A model generated the notes under the pieces. It made no database searches and had not been told where the DNA came from. It saw only the letters and a list, made by a program, of their open reading frames with translations. DNA of 64,000 bases from Pararhizobium sp. (GTDB taxonomy: Bacteria; Pseudomonadota; Alphaproteobacteria; Rhizobiales; Rhizobiaceae): contig JAURWE010000061.1 in NCBI GenBank assembly GCA_030655075.1, positions 1 through 64,000 of the forward strand, written 5' to 3'. How positions within the stretch are numbered: the stretch's first letter is position 1; each line of letters opens with the position of its first letter. Positions 1-8,701 of the stretch are shown piece by piece. Made by a program: the position numbers and the translations under genes.

Positions 1-139
1 AATGGTCATGCCTGGCGACAACATCACGGTTGAAGTCGAACTGATCGTGCCGATCGCCATGGAAGACAAGCTGCGCTTCGCCATCCGCGAAGGCGGCCGC
101 ACCGTCGGCGCCGGTATCGTAGCATCCATCATCGAGTGA
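1..139 (+). CDS. tuf: Elongation factor Tu, C-terminal end (partial)
   Basis: The first 139 bases encode the last 45 or so residues of EF-Tu, the GTPase that delivers aminoacyl-tRNA to the ribosome. The reading frame starts in the codon at position 2 and ends at TGA 137-139. The visible tail contains the domain III signature [13 protein letters not shown] and the terminal [14 protein letters not shown] block, both nearly invariant in bacterial EF-Tu. The 5' part lies outside the window. Its position just before rpsJ is the usual order at the rhizobial str/S10 junction. Confidence 0.97.
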
Positions 140-152
140 TCGAAACGGAACG

Positions 153-179
153 GCCGCAGGTCTTCTGATCTGCGGCTTT
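153..179 (+). terminator. Hairpin after tuf, probable intrinsic terminator or attenuator
   Basis: GCCGCAG (153-159) pairs with CTGCGGC (170-176), and three inner pairs extend the stem to about 10 bp around a TTCT loop; TTT follows directly. It begins 14 bases after the tuf stop and ends 70 bases before rpsJ. The short U-run suggests partial rather than complete termination, giving rpsJ some independence from tuf. Confidence 0.6.
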
Positions 180-248
180 CCGCAAGGCATTGAAGTGACA
201 GTGTGTTTCGCAATTGAACACACGGAAACACAAGCAAGGACAAGTCGA

Positions 249-557
249 ATGAACGGCCAGAATATCCGCATCCGCCTGAAGGCGTTTGATCACCGGATCC
301 TCGATGCCTCCACGCGCGAAATCGTGTCGACGGCCAAGCGCACAGGCGCAAGCGTGCGCGGTCCGGTACCGCTTCCGACCCGAATTGAAAAATTCACGGT
401 CAACCGGTCGCCGCACGTCGACAAGAAGAGCCGCGAACAGTTCGAGATGCGCACCCATAAGCGTCTTCTCGATATCGTTGACCCGACACCGCAGACCGTA
501 GACGCGCTGATGAAGCTCGATCTGGCCGCCGGCGTCGACGTGGAAATCAAGCTCTAA
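249..557 (+). CDS. rpsJ: 30S ribosomal protein S10 (NusE)
   Basis: Encodes a 102-residue protein, the usual length for S10, a 30S head protein that also acts as NusE in antitermination complexes with NusB. The start is the ATG at 249 ([19 protein letters not shown]), not the in-frame ATG at 195, because homologues begin at MNGQ and the 18 upstream residues resemble no S10. The block [20 protein letters not shown] is the S10 signature. First gene of the S10 cluster; 139 bases with predicted RNA structure separate it from rplC. Confidence 0.98.
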
Positions 558-589
558 AAACAAGGAAGGTACGTGGACATACGTCCAAC

Positions 590-637
590 GGCTTCCAGAA
601 ACGGGGGACCTGAGTGTCGTAAGACGGTCAGGAAGCC
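590..637 (+). promoter_or_regulatory. Structured intergenic RNA between rpsJ and rplC
   Basis: In the 139-base rpsJ-rplC gap, GGCTT (590-594) can pair with AAGCC (633-637). Stacked inside it, CCTGA (609-613) pairs with TCAGG (628-632), and a small GTC/GAC hairpin with GTAA loop lies within. A separate GGAC/GTCC hairpin is at 575-586. The gap is much longer than others in this cluster, so a structured mRNA element (autoregulatory leader or processing site) is plausible. Function is inference. Confidence 0.4.
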
Positions 638-696
638 TTAAACAAAGAGACGGGAAGGGGTTCGCCCCAACCGGTACTCTCAAGAGGATTGAACCA

Positions 697-1392
697 ATGC
701 GTTCAGGTGTGATTGCACAGAAAGTGGGAATGACCCGCGTCTATAACGACGCCGGCGAGCATATCCCGGTAACAGTATTGCGGATGGAAAACTGCCAGGT
801 GGTTGGCCAGCGCACAGACGACAAGAACGGCTACACGGCAGTTCAGCTCGGCGCCGGCACGACCAAGGTCAAGAACACGACCAAGGCGCTGCGCGGCCAC
901 TTTGCTGCCGCCAATGTCGAGCCGAAGGCCAAGCTCGTCGAGTTTCGCGTCACGACCGATTTCCTGATCGACGTCGGCGCCGAACTGACCGCCAGCCACT
1001 TCGTCGCCGGCCAGCTGGTCGACGTCACGGGTACGTCGATCGGTAAGGGCTTTGCCGGTGCCATGAAGCGCCACAACTTCGGTGGTCTTCGTGCAACGCA
1101 CGGCGTCTCCGTCTCGCACCGTTCGCATGGTTCGACTGGTTCCAACCAGGATCCGGGCCGCGTCTGGAAGGGCAAGCGCATGGCTGGTCACATGGGCCAG
1201 ACGCGCATCACCACACAGAATCTCGAAGTGGTTTCCACCGACGAAGATCGTGGCCTCATCCTGGTCAAGGGCGCAGTGCCCGGTTCCAAGGGCGCCTGGA
1301 TCGTCGTTCGCGACGCCATCAAGTCGGGTATCCCGGAAAGCGCGCCGCGCCCTGCCGGTCTCCGTGCAGCATCGAATGAGGGAGCCGAATAA
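697..1392 (+). CDS. rplC: 50S ribosomal protein L3
   Basis: 231-residue L3, one of the first proteins to bind 23S rRNA and close to the peptidyl transferase centre. The start MRSGVIAQKVGMTRVY is the family N-terminus. The central region with KRHNFGG, ATHGVSVSHRSHGSTG and GHMGQ is the L3 loop that extends into the ribosome core; the Gln in GHMGQ is the residue methylated by PrmB in other bacteria. The C-terminal extension (AGLRAASNEGAE) is typical of rhizobial L3. Its TAA overlaps the ATG of rplD (TAATG), implying translational coupling. Confidence 0.98.
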   Translation: MRSGVIAQKVGMTRVYNDAGEHIPVTVLRMENCQVVGQRTDDKNGYTAVQLGAGTTKVKNTTKALRGHFAAANVEPKAKLVEFRVTTDFLIDVGAELTASHFVAGQLVDVTGTSIGKGFAGAMKRHNFGGLRATHGVSVSHRSHGSTGSNQDPGRVWKGKRMAGHMGQTRITTQNLEVVSTDEDRGLILVKGAVPGSKGAWIVVRDAIKSGIPESAPRPAGLRAASNEGAE

Positions 1393-2012
1393 TGGATCTC
1401 ACCGTCACCACCCTTGAGGGGAAAGACGCAGGAAAGGTATCCCTTTCCGACGCCATTTTCGGCCTCGAGCCCCGCCAGGACATCCTCGCCCGCATGGTTC
1501 GCTGGCAGCTTGCCCGCAAGCAGCAGGGTACACACAAGACCAAGACCCGTGCGGAAGTCTCCCGCACCGGTGCCAAGATGTACAAGCAGAAGGGAACGGG
1601 CCGCGCCCGTCACCACTCCGCGCGTGCTCCGCAGTTCCGCGGCGGCGGCAAGGCCCACGGCCCGGTTGTTCGCGATCACTCGCACGACCTGCCCAAGAAG
1701 GTCCGGGCTCTCGCCCTGCGCCACGCGCTTTCGGCAAAGCTCCGCTCGGAAGAGCTGATCATCGTCGACAGCCTGGTTGCGACGGAAGCAAAGACTAAGG
1801 CACTGACCGGCGCATTCGCCAGCCTGGGCCTGACCAACGCACTGTTCATCGGCGGCGCCGAGCTTGACACCAACTTCAAGCTTGCTGCTCAGAACATCCC
1901 GAACGTGGACGTTCTGCCGGTTCAGGGCATCAACGTTTACGACATCCTGCGCCGCGGCAAGCTCGTGCTGTCGAAGGCTGCTGTAGAAGCTCTGGAGGAG
2001 CGGTTCAAATGA
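1392..2012 (+). CDS. rplD: 50S ribosomal protein L4
   Basis: 206-residue L4, which lines the peptide exit tunnel; in enterobacteria it autoregulates the S10 operon. The long basic loop (KMYKQKGTGRARHHS...FRGGGKAHGP) is the tunnel extension. Homologues share the C-terminal NVDVLPVQGINVYDILRRGKLVLSK motif. The gene overlaps rplC upstream by one base and rplW downstream by four (ATGA), so translation of all three is probably coupled. No E. coli-like L4 leader is visible before rpsJ. Confidence 0.98.
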   Translation: MDLTVTTLEGKDAGKVSLSDAIFGLEPRQDILARMVRWQLARKQQGTHKTKTRAEVSRTGAKMYKQKGTGRARHHSARAPQFRGGGKAHGPVVRDHSHDLPKKVRALALRHALSAKLRSEELIIVDSLVATEAKTKALTGAFASLGLTNALFIGGAELDTNFKLAAQNIPNVDVLPVQGINVYDILRRGKLVLSKAAVEALEERFK

Positions 2013-2302
2013 CGGATCTACGCCACTATGATGTGATCGTGTCTCCTTCGATCACCGAAAAGTCGACGATGGTTTCCGAACAGAACCAGATCGTCTTCAA
2101 CGTCGCCAAGGGTGCGTCCAAGCCTGAAATCAAGGCTGCTGTGGAAGCTCTCTTCGGCGTCAAGGTCACGGCAGTCAACACGCTGCTCCGCAAGGGCAAG
2201 ACCAAGCGGTTCCGCGGTTTTGTCGGCAAGCAGAAGGACGTCAAGAAGGCGATCGTCACGCTGGCCGAAGGCCAGTCCATTGACGTCTCCACTGGACTCT
2301 GA
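2009..2302 (+). CDS. rplW: 50S ribosomal protein L23
   Basis: 97-residue L23, located at the exit of the polypeptide tunnel and the docking site for trigger factor and SRP. The start MTDLRHYDVIVSPSITEKST and the KRFRGFVGKQKDVKKAIV segment are characteristic. It overlaps the rplD stop by four bases. rplB follows after 11 bases. Confidence 0.98.
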   Translation: MTDLRHYDVIVSPSITEKSTMVSEQNQIVFNVAKGASKPEIKAAVEALFGVKVTAVNTLLRKGKTKRFRGFVGKQKDVKKAIVTLAEGQSIDVSTGL

Positions 2303-2313
2303 GGAATAAGATC

Positions 2314-3150
2314 ATGGCATTGAAAAGTTTCAATCCGACAACTCCGAGCCAGCGCCAGCTGGTTATCGTTGACCGGTCGGGCCTCCACAAGGGCAAGCCT
2401 GTAAAGGCTCTGACCGAAGGTCTGTCGTCCAAGGGCGGCCGCAACAACCTCGGCCGCATCACCGTGCGTTACAGGGGCGGCGGTCACAAGCGCACCTATC
2501 GCCTGGTAGACTTCAAGCGTCGCAAGTTCGACATTGAAGGCACGATCGAGCGTCTGGAATACGACCCGAACCGCACCGCGTTCATCGCGCTCGTCACCTA
2601 CACGGACGGCGAACAGGCCTACATCATCGCTCCGCAGCGCCTTGCTGCCGGCGACAAGGTCATCGCTTCCGAGAAGGCAGTGGACGTAAAGCCCGGCAAC
2701 ACCATGCCGCTGCAGTACATCCCGGTTGGCTCGATCCTGCACAACGTCGAGATGAAGCCAGGCAAGGGCGGCCAGATGGCCCGTTCCGCCGGCACCTACG
2801 TTCAGCTCGTCGGCCGCGACCAGGGCATGGCGATCCTTCGCCTCAACTCTGGTGAGCAGCGTCTCGTTCACGGCTCCTGCCTCGCCTCGATCGGCGCGGT
2901 GTCGAACCCGGACCACGGCAACATCAACGACGGCAAGGCCGGCCGTACCGTCTGGCGCGGCAAGCGCCCGCACGTTCGCGGCGTCGTCATGAACCCGGTC
3001 GACCCCCCGCACGGTGGTGGTGAAGGCCGTACATCCGGTGGTCGCCACCCGGTTACCCCATGGGGCAAGCCGACCAAGGGCAAGCGGACACGCTCGAACA
3101 AGTCGACCGACAAGTTCATCATGCGTTCGCGCCATCAGCGCAAGAAGTAA
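2314..3150 (+). CDS. rplB: 50S ribosomal protein L2
   Basis: 278-residue L2, a primary 23S rRNA-binding protein needed for subunit association and peptidyl transferase activity. The N-terminal OB-fold region carries KGGRNNLGRITVRYRGGGHK; the C-terminal part has the universal GVVMNPVDPPHGGGEGR segment, which includes the conserved His, and ends in the basic tail SRHQRKK. Length and order (L23-L2-S19) are standard. Confidence 0.99.
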   Translation: MALKSFNPTTPSQRQLVIVDRSGLHKGKPVKALTEGLSSKGGRNNLGRITVRYRGGGHKRTYRLVDFKRRKFDIEGTIERLEYDPNRTAFIALVTYTDGEQAYIIAPQRLAAGDKVIASEKAVDVKPGNTMPLQYIPVGSILHNVEMKPGKGGQMARSAGTYVQLVGRDQGMAILRLNSGEQRLVHGSCLASIGAVSNPDHGNINDGKAGRTVWRGKRPHVRGVVMNPVDPPHGGGEGRTSGGRHPVTPWGKPTKGKRTRSNKSTDKFIMRSRHQRKK

Positions 3151-3165
3151 GAGAGGAAGTCTCCA

Positions 3166-3444
3166 GTGACTCGTTCAGTATGGAAAGGTCCGTTTGTTGA
3201 CGGCTATCTTCTCAAGAAGGCTGAGAAGGTTCGTGAAGGCGGCCGCAACGAAGTGATCAAGATGTGGAGCCGTCGCTCCACGATCCTGCCGCAGTTCGTC
3301 GGTCTCACCTTTGGTGTGTACAACGGCAGCAAGCACATTCCGGTCAGTGTCAACGAAGACATGATCGGACACAAGTTTGGCGAATTCTCTCCGACCCGGA
3401 CCTATTACGGTCACGGTGCGGACAAGAAGGCAAAGAGGAAGTAA
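3166..3444 (+). CDS. rpsS: 30S ribosomal protein S19
   Basis: 92-residue S19, a 30S head protein that contacts S13 and the A-site tRNA. It starts at GTG 3166 (read as Met; TRSVWKGPFVDGYLLKK), preceded by GAGAGGAAG as ribosome-binding site. The motif STILPQFVGLTFGVYNG and the tail SPTRTYYGHGADKKAKRK are family hallmarks. Only two bases separate its stop from the rplV start. Confidence 0.98.
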   Translation: MTRSVWKGPFVDGYLLKKAEKVREGGRNEVIKMWSRRSTILPQFVGLTFGVYNGSKHIPVSVNEDMIGHKFGEFSPTRTYYGHGADKKAKRK

Positions 3445-3446
3445 CG

Positions 3447-3844
3447 ATGGGTAAGGCAAAAGCCGAACGTCGGCTGAAGGATAATGAAGCGCAGGCAATT
3501 GCGCGCACGATCCGTGTCAGCCCCCAGAAGCTCAACCTGGTTGCGGCGATGATCCGCGGCAAGAAGGTCGAGCGCGCTCTGGCCGAGCTCGAATTCTCGC
3601 GCAAGCGTATCGCAGGTACGGTTCGCAAGACGCTCGAATCCGCGATCGCAAACGCAGAAAACAACCACGACCTGGACGTCGACGCTCTGATCGTCGCCGA
3701 AGCCTATGTCGGCAAGTCGATTGTCATGAAGCGTTTCCACGCCCGTGGCCGTGGCCGTGCATCGCGCATCGAGAAGCCATTCTCCCACCTCACGATCGTT
3801 GTTCGTGAAGTGGAAGCCGTGGAAGCCAAAGGGGAGGCCGCATA

Positions 3845-3845
<1 letters not shown>
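3447..3845 (+). CDS. rplV: 50S ribosomal protein L22
   Basis: 132-residue L22, whose beta-hairpin lines the exit tunnel and is a known site of macrolide-resistance changes. The start is ATG 3447 (MGKAKAERRLKDNEAQAI), the family N-terminus, rather than upstream in-frame codons that lie inside rpsS. The hairpin segment RGRGRASRIEKPFSHLTIVV is intact. The last base of its TAA overlaps the rpsC start (TAATG). Confidence 0.97.
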
Positions 3846-4558
<713 letters not shown>

Positions 4559-4596
4559 CAAGCGCGTGTGGCAGCCAAAGTCGGAGAATTAAAAAA

Positions 4597-5010
4597 ATGT
4601 TGCAGCCAAAGCGTACTAAATATCGCAAGCAGTTCAAGGGACGCATCAAGGGCGTCGCCAAGGGCGGCACGGACCTCGCCTTCGGCGAATTCGGCCTGAA
4701 GTCCCAGGAGCCTAACCGCGTCAACGCCCGTGAGATCGAAGCGGCCCGCCGCGCGATCACCCGCGCCATGAAGCGTGCAGGCCGTGTGTGGATCCGCGTA
4801 TTCCCAGACGTTCCGGTCACGGCCAAGCCGACCGAAGTCCGCATGGGTAAGGGTAAGGGTTCGGTCGAGTATTGGGCTTGCAAGGTCAAGCCGGGCCGGA
4901 TGATGTTCGAGATCGATGGCGTCAGCGAAGAACTTGCCCGTGAGGCACTTCGTCTCGGTGCTGCCAAACTCTCTGTCAAGACGCGCTTCGTGCAGCGTAT
5001 CGCAGAGTAA
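4597..5010 (+). CDS. rplP: 50S ribosomal protein L16
   Basis: 137-residue L16, which binds near the A-site and 5S rRNA. It starts MLQPKRTKYRKQFKGR, the near-universal L16 N-terminus. The motif GKGKGSVEYWACKVKPGRMMFE carries the region hydroxylated in enterobacteria. Full length; 12 bases to rpmC. Confidence 0.98.
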   Translation: MLQPKRTKYRKQFKGRIKGVAKGGTDLAFGEFGLKSQEPNRVNAREIEAARRAITRAMKRAGRVWIRVFPDVPVTAKPTEVRMGKGKGSVEYWACKVKPGRMMFEIDGVSEELAREALRLGAAKLSVKTRFVQRIAE

Positions 5011-5022
5011 GGAGTTAGACCG

Positions 5023-5223
5023 ATGAAAGCCACTGATGTTCGCGCACTCAGCGCCGACCAACTCAATGACGAGCTTGCCAAGCTGAAGAAGGAGCAGTTC
5101 AACCTGCGCTTCCAGAAGGCCACCGGCCAGCTTGAAAAGCCGTCGCGTGTGAACGAAGTCCGCAAGGACATCGCCCGCGTCAAAACCATTGCCCGCCAGA
5201 AGGCGGCAGAAGCCAAGGCTTAA
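5023..5223 (+). CDS. rpmC: 50S ribosomal protein L29
   Basis: 66-residue L29, a two-helix hairpin protein beside L23 at the tunnel exit. The LKKEQFNLRFQKATGQLEK segment followed by VRKDIARVKTI is the family signature. The short spacing on both sides places it firmly within the S10 cluster. Confidence 0.97.
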   Translation: MKATDVRALSADQLNDELAKLKKEQFNLRFQKATGQLEKPSRVNEVRKDIARVKTIARQKAAEAKA

Positions 5224-5235
5224 GGACCAAGAACA

Positions 5236-5472
5236 ATGCCAAAACGCATTCTGCAGGGCACCGTCGTCAGCGACAAGAATGACAAGACTGTTGTCGTGCG
5301 CGTCGAGCGCCGATTCGCACACCCTGTCTTCCAGAAGACCGTCCGCCGCTCCAAGAAGTACAAGGCGCACGACGAAAACAACCAGTACAAGGTTGGCGAT
5401 GTTGTTTCCATTGAGGAATGCGCGCCGATCTCCAAGGACAAGACCTGGACGGTCGTCTCCGCCCAGGCCTAA
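5236..5472 (+). CDS. rpsQ: 30S ribosomal protein S17
   Basis: 78-residue S17, a primary 16S rRNA-binding OB-fold protein. MPKRILQGTVVSDKNDKTVV and the signature GDVVSIEECAPISKDK are present. It is the last gene of the S10 cluster: a 235-base gap with a terminator-like hairpin follows, in contrast to the tight packing upstream. Confidence 0.98.
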   Translation: MPKRILQGTVVSDKNDKTVVVRVERRFAHPVFQKTVRRSKKYKAHDENNQYKVGDVVSIEECAPISKDKTWTVVSAQA

Positions 5473-5534
5473 TTTACAGAGAATTCGCGCCCGGCCCTTG
5501 TGTCCGGCGCGAAAATCTGTATGAAGCAGCGCAA

Positions 5535-5560
5535 GGACGCTCGGTTTCGAGCGTTCTTTT
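5535..5560 (+). terminator. Intrinsic terminator-like hairpin at the S10/spc boundary
   Basis: GGACGCTCG (5535-5543) pairs with CGAGCGTTC (5548-5556), nine pairs including one G-U, with a GTTT loop, followed by TTTT (5557-5560). It lies about 60 bases after the rpsQ stop and about 150 before rplN. Form and place suggest termination or attenuation of S10 transcripts, with spc read partly from its own promoter. Confidence 0.7.
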
Positions 5561-5673
5561 GCTTTGAGCGCACGGAAGGTCCTCTCGAGGAAACCACCCT
5601 GGCACGATCGATCCCGCGCGAAAACAGAAATTTCATAAGCTGGAACAGGGGGCCTCCGTCTATCGGGCGGCCC

Positions 5674-5686
5674 AACCGGTCCGGTT
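5674..5686. promoter_or_regulatory. Perfect 13-nt palindrome upstream of rplN
   Basis: AACCGGTCCGGTT is a perfect inverted repeat around a central T, 22 bases before the rplN start. As RNA it could form a small hairpin near the ribosome-binding site; as DNA it could be a protein site. A weaker imperfect stem (GGGCC...GGCCC) lies at about 5649-5673. No convincing -35/-10 pair was seen in this gap. Confidence 0.35.
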
Positions 5687-5707
5687 ACAACAAGAAGGCG
5701 ACCTGAC

Positions 5708-6076
5708 ATGATTCAGATGCAAACAAACCTCGACGTGGCGGATAATTCCGGCGCACGTCGTGTCATGTGCATCAAGGTGCTGGGCGGCTCGAAGCGCAAA
5801 TATGCTTCTGTCGGCGACATTATTGTCGTTTCGATCAAGGAAGCAATTCCGCGCGGCCGCGTGAAGAAGGGCGACGTGATGAAGGCGGTTGTCGTGCGCA
5901 CCGCCAAGGATATCCGCCGTGCAGACGGCAGCGTCATCCGTTTCGATAACAACGCAGCCGTTCTTATCGACAACAAGAAAGAGCCGATCGGCACCCGTAT
6001 CTTCGGACCGGTTCCGCGCGAACTTCGCGCCAAGAACCACATGAAGATCATCTCGCTGGCTCCCGAAGTACTGTAA
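5708..6076 (+). CDS. rplN: 50S ribosomal protein L14
   Basis: 122-residue L14, which forms intersubunit bridge B8 and binds the silencing factor RsfS. MIQMQTNLDVADNSGARRVMCIKVLGG is replaced here only by ordinary rhizobial variation, and the C-terminus ELRAKNHMKIISLAPEVL is standard. First gene of the spc cluster, 13 bases upstream of rplX. Confidence 0.98.
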   Translation: MIQMQTNLDVADNSGARRVMCIKVLGGSKRKYASVGDIIVVSIKEAIPRGRVKKGDVMKAVVVRTAKDIRRADGSVIRFDNNAAVLIDNKKEPIGTRIFGPVPRELRAKNHMKIISLAPEVL

Positions 6077-6089
6077 GGAGCGATCAGAG

Positions 6090-6398
6090 ATGCAAAAGAT
6101 CCGCAAGGGCGACAAGGTCGTCGTATTGACCGGTAAGGACAAGGGCCGTACCGGCGAAGTCATTCAAGTGCTGCCGAAGGAAGACCGCGCTTTTGTGCGT
6201 GGCGTTAACATGGTCAAGCGCCATCAACGCCAGACACAGAGCCAGGAAGCCGGCATCATCAACAAGGAAGCCTCCATTCACCTCTCCAACCTTGCTGTCG
6301 CAGACAAGGATGGCAAGGCCACGCGCGTCGGTTTCTCCGTCGTCGATGGCAAGAAGGTCCGTGTGGCCAAGCGTTCGGGAGAAGTGATCGATGGCTAA
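6090..6398 (+). CDS. rplX: 50S ribosomal protein L24
   Basis: 102-residue L24, an assembly initiator with a KOW domain: MQKIRKGDKVVVLTGKDKGR is the KOW segment and VRGVNMVKRHQRQ follows. Its last eight bases overlap the start of rplE (6391-6398), so L5 translation is probably coupled to L24. Confidence 0.97.
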   Translation: MQKIRKGDKVVVLTGKDKGRTGEVIQVLPKEDRAFVRGVNMVKRHQRQTQSQEAGIINKEASIHLSNLAVADKDGKATRVGFSVVDGKKVRVAKRSGEVIDG

Positions 6399-6951
6399 GG
6401 CAGCAGCTTACGAGCCCCGGCTCAAGAAGGATTATGTCGAGCGTATCCGCAAGGCGATGCAGGAGCAGTTCTCCTACGCCAACGAAATGCAGATTCCGCG
6501 CCTCGACAAGATCGTTATCAACATGGGTGTTGGCGAATCGACGGGCGATAGCAAGAAGCCGTCCATCGCCGCAGCCGATCTCGCAGCGATCGCCGGCCAG
6601 AAGCCGGTCATCACCCGCGCCCGGACGTCCATCGCAGGCTTCAAGCTGCGCGAAGACATGCCGATCGGCGCCAAGGTGACGCTGCGCGGTGTCCGGATGT
6701 ATGAGTTCCTGGATCGCCTCGTGAACATCGCGCTTCCGCGCGTTCGCGACTTCCGCGGCCTCAACCCGAAAAGCTTTGACGGCCGTGGCAACTTCGCCAT
6801 GGGCATCAAGGAACACATTGTGTTCCCAGAGATCAACTACGACAAGGTTGATCAGATGTGGGGCATGGACATCATCGTTTGCACGACGGCTACCAAGGAC
6901 GACGAAGCACGGGCTCTTCTGAAAGAGTTCAACTTCCCGTTCCGCCAGTAA
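6391..6951 (+). CDS. rplE: 50S ribosomal protein L5
   Basis: 186-residue L5, part of the 5S rRNA complex and of bridge B1b contacting S13. The start ATG 6391 lies within the end of rplX and gives MAKAAAYEPRLKKDY, the rhizobial L5 N-terminus. KIVINMGVGE, the region GQKPVITRARTSIAGFKLRE, and the C-terminal MDIIVCTTATKDDEARALL are typical. Confidence 0.98.
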   Translation: MAKAAAYEPRLKKDYVERIRKAMQEQFSYANEMQIPRLDKIVINMGVGESTGDSKKPSIAAADLAAIAGQKPVITRARTSIAGFKLREDMPIGAKVTLRGVRMYEFLDRLVNIALPRVRDFRGLNPKSFDGRGNFAMGIKEHIVFPEINYDKVDQMWGMDIIVCTTATKDDEARALLKEFNFPFRQ

Positions 6952-6985
6952 CCGTAACGACGAGCGTAGAAAAGGAAATCCCAAT

Positions 6986-7291
6986 ATGGCGAAGACGAGC
7001 GCAATTGAAAAAAACAATCGCCGCCGTAAGTCGGTTGCCCAGGATGCCGGTAAGCGGGCAGCCCTGAAGGCAACAATCATGAACCAGTCTCTTCCGATCG
7101 AAGAGCGGTTCAAGGCAACCCTCAAGCTTGCCAGCTTGCCGCGTGATGGATCCAAGACACGTGTTCGCAATCGTTGCGAAGTGACGGGTCGTCCGCGTGC
7201 ATATTATCGCAAACTCAAGATGTCGCGTATTGCGCTTCGTGAACTGGGCAATTTCGGCAAGGTGCCGGGCATTGTCAAGTCGAGCTGGTAA
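6986..7291 (+). CDS. rpsN: 30S ribosomal protein S14, zinc-independent long form
   Basis: 101-residue S14 of the 30S head. This is the longer form: the Cys pairs of the zinc-binding form are absent, only one Cys remaining in RNRCEVTGRPRAYYRK. MAKTSAIEKNNRRRKS and the C-terminal GNFGKVPGIVKSSW are family features. AAAGGAAAT precedes the ATG. Confidence 0.98.
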   Translation: MAKTSAIEKNNRRRKSVAQDAGKRAALKATIMNQSLPIEERFKATLKLASLPRDGSKTRVRNRCEVTGRPRAYYRKLKMSRIALRELGNFGKVPGIVKSSW

Positions 7292-7303
7292 GGAGACGGG
7301 CAC

Positions 7304-7699
7304 ATGATGACTGATCCGCTGGGCGATATGCTCACCCGTATCCGTAACGGCGCCGCACGCCGCAAGTCGATCGTTTCGACTCCGGCTTCCAAGCTGCGCG
7401 CGCGCGTTCTCGATGTTTTGCAGACCGAAGGCTACATCCGTGGCTATTCCGAAGTCGATTTCGGCAACGGCAAGTCTGAAATCAACATCGAACTGAAATA
7501 TTACGAAGGCGCGTCCGTGATCCGCAAGATCGACCGCGTTTCCAAGCCGGGCCGCCGGGTTTATGTCTCGGTCAAGTCCATTCCGCAGGTCGCGAACGGT
7601 CTCGGCATCACCATCCTTTCGACTCCGAAGGGTGTGATGGCCGATCACCAGGCTCGTGAACAGAATGTTGGTGGTGAGATTCTTTGCTCTGTCTTCTAA
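7304..7699 (+). CDS. rpsH: 30S ribosomal protein S8
   Basis: 131-residue S8, a primary 16S rRNA binder that in enterobacteria represses the spc operon. TDPLGDMLTRIRNG at the N-terminus and STPKGVMADHQAREQNVGGE at the C-terminus are diagnostic. Two adjacent ATG codons (7304, 7307) are possible starts. A 42-base gap leads to rplF. Confidence 0.98.
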   Translation: MMTDPLGDMLTRIRNGAARRKSIVSTPASKLRARVLDVLQTEGYIRGYSEVDFGNGKSEINIELKYYEGASVIRKIDRVSKPGRRVYVSVKSIPQVANGLGITILSTPKGVMADHQAREQNVGGEILCSVF

Positions 7700-7741
7700 G
7701 ACAGCGCAAAGCCCTCCCTAGCGAACAGACAGGATTTAAAC

Positions 7742-8275
7742 ATGTCTCGTATCGGTAAAAAGCCCGTTCAGGTTCCTGCAGGTGTCACGGCCACGATCGA
7801 CGGCCAAAAAGTGACGGCTAAGGGCCCGAAGGGCGAGCTGTTCTTCGTTGCAAACGACGAAGTGCTCGTAAAGTTGGAAGACAACGCGGTTTCGGTAACA
7901 CCGGCAACCCAGTCCAAGGATGCACGGTCTAAGTGGGGCATGTCCCGCACAATGATCGAAAACATCTTCAAGGGCGTCAAGGACGGTTACGAGCGCAAGC
8001 TCGAAATCAACGGCGTTGGTTATCGTGCGGCCCTGCAGGGCAAGAACCTGCAGCTGGCACTCGGTTTCAGCCATGACGTCGTCTTCCAGACGCCGGAAGG
8101 CATCACGATTGCTGTTCCCAAGCCGACGGAAATCGTCGTCACGGGCATCAACAAGCAGCAGGTCGGTCAGGTTGCCGCGGAAATCCGCGAATACCGTGGC
8201 CCCGAGCCCTACAAGGGCAAGGGCGTCAAGTATGCCGGCGAGCGGATTGTCCGCAAAGAAGGCAAGAAGAAGTAA
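7742..8275 (+). CDS. rplF: 50S ribosomal protein L6
   Basis: 177-residue L6 with its two repeated RNA-binding domains, located near the GTPase centre. MSRIGKKPVQVPAGV, the region NGVGYRAALQGKNLQLALGFSH, and the C-terminal signature GPEPYKGKGVKYAGERIVRKEGKK are all present. Confidence 0.98.
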   Translation: MSRIGKKPVQVPAGVTATIDGQKVTAKGPKGELFFVANDEVLVKLEDNAVSVTPATQSKDARSKWGMSRTMIENIFKGVKDGYERKLEINGVGYRAALQGKNLQLALGFSHDVVFQTPEGITIAVPKPTEIVVTGINKQQVGQVAAEIREYRGPEPYKGKGVKYAGERIVRKEGKKK

Positions 8276-8287
8276 GGATCACGCGAA

Positions 8288-8650
8288 ATGGCTACAAGGA
8301 AAGAAAATCTTGTGCGCCGCGCCAGCCGCGTGCGCCGTCAAATCAAGAAGGTGGCCAATGGCCGTCTTCGCCTGTCGGTTCATCGCTCGTCGAAGAACAT
8401 CTACGCACAGGTTATCGATGACGTTGCAGGCAAGACCGTTGCGTCTGCCTCGACGCTCGACACGGATCTGCGCACGTCTTTGAAGACGGGCGCTGACACG
8501 GCAGCTGCCGCTGCTGTGGGCAAGCTCCTGGCGGAGCGCGCTTCGAAGGCCGGTGTCAAGGAAGTTGTCTTTGACCGTGGCGCCTTCATCTATCACGGCC
8601 GCATCAAGGCACTCGCTGAAGCAGCCCGCGAAGGCGGTCTGACGTTCTGA
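8288..8650 (+). CDS. rplR: 50S ribosomal protein L18
   Basis: 120-residue L18, a 5S rRNA-binding protein. RRQIKKVANGRLRLSVHRSSKNIYAQ and the C-terminal FDRGAFIYHGRIKALAEAAREGGL are the L18 signatures. A 132-base gap with a strong hairpin separates it from rpsE, an unusually long spacer for the spc cluster. Confidence 0.98.
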   Translation: MATRKENLVRRASRVRRQIKKVANGRLRLSVHRSSKNIYAQVIDDVAGKTVASASTLDTDLRTSLKTGADTAAAAAVGKLLAERASKAGVKEVVFDRGAFIYHGRIKALAEAAREGGLTF

Positions 8651-8701
8651 TCGAGGCCCAGTGTCTGCCCCTGGGCAGCCACGCTGATACGGACCACTCC
8701 A

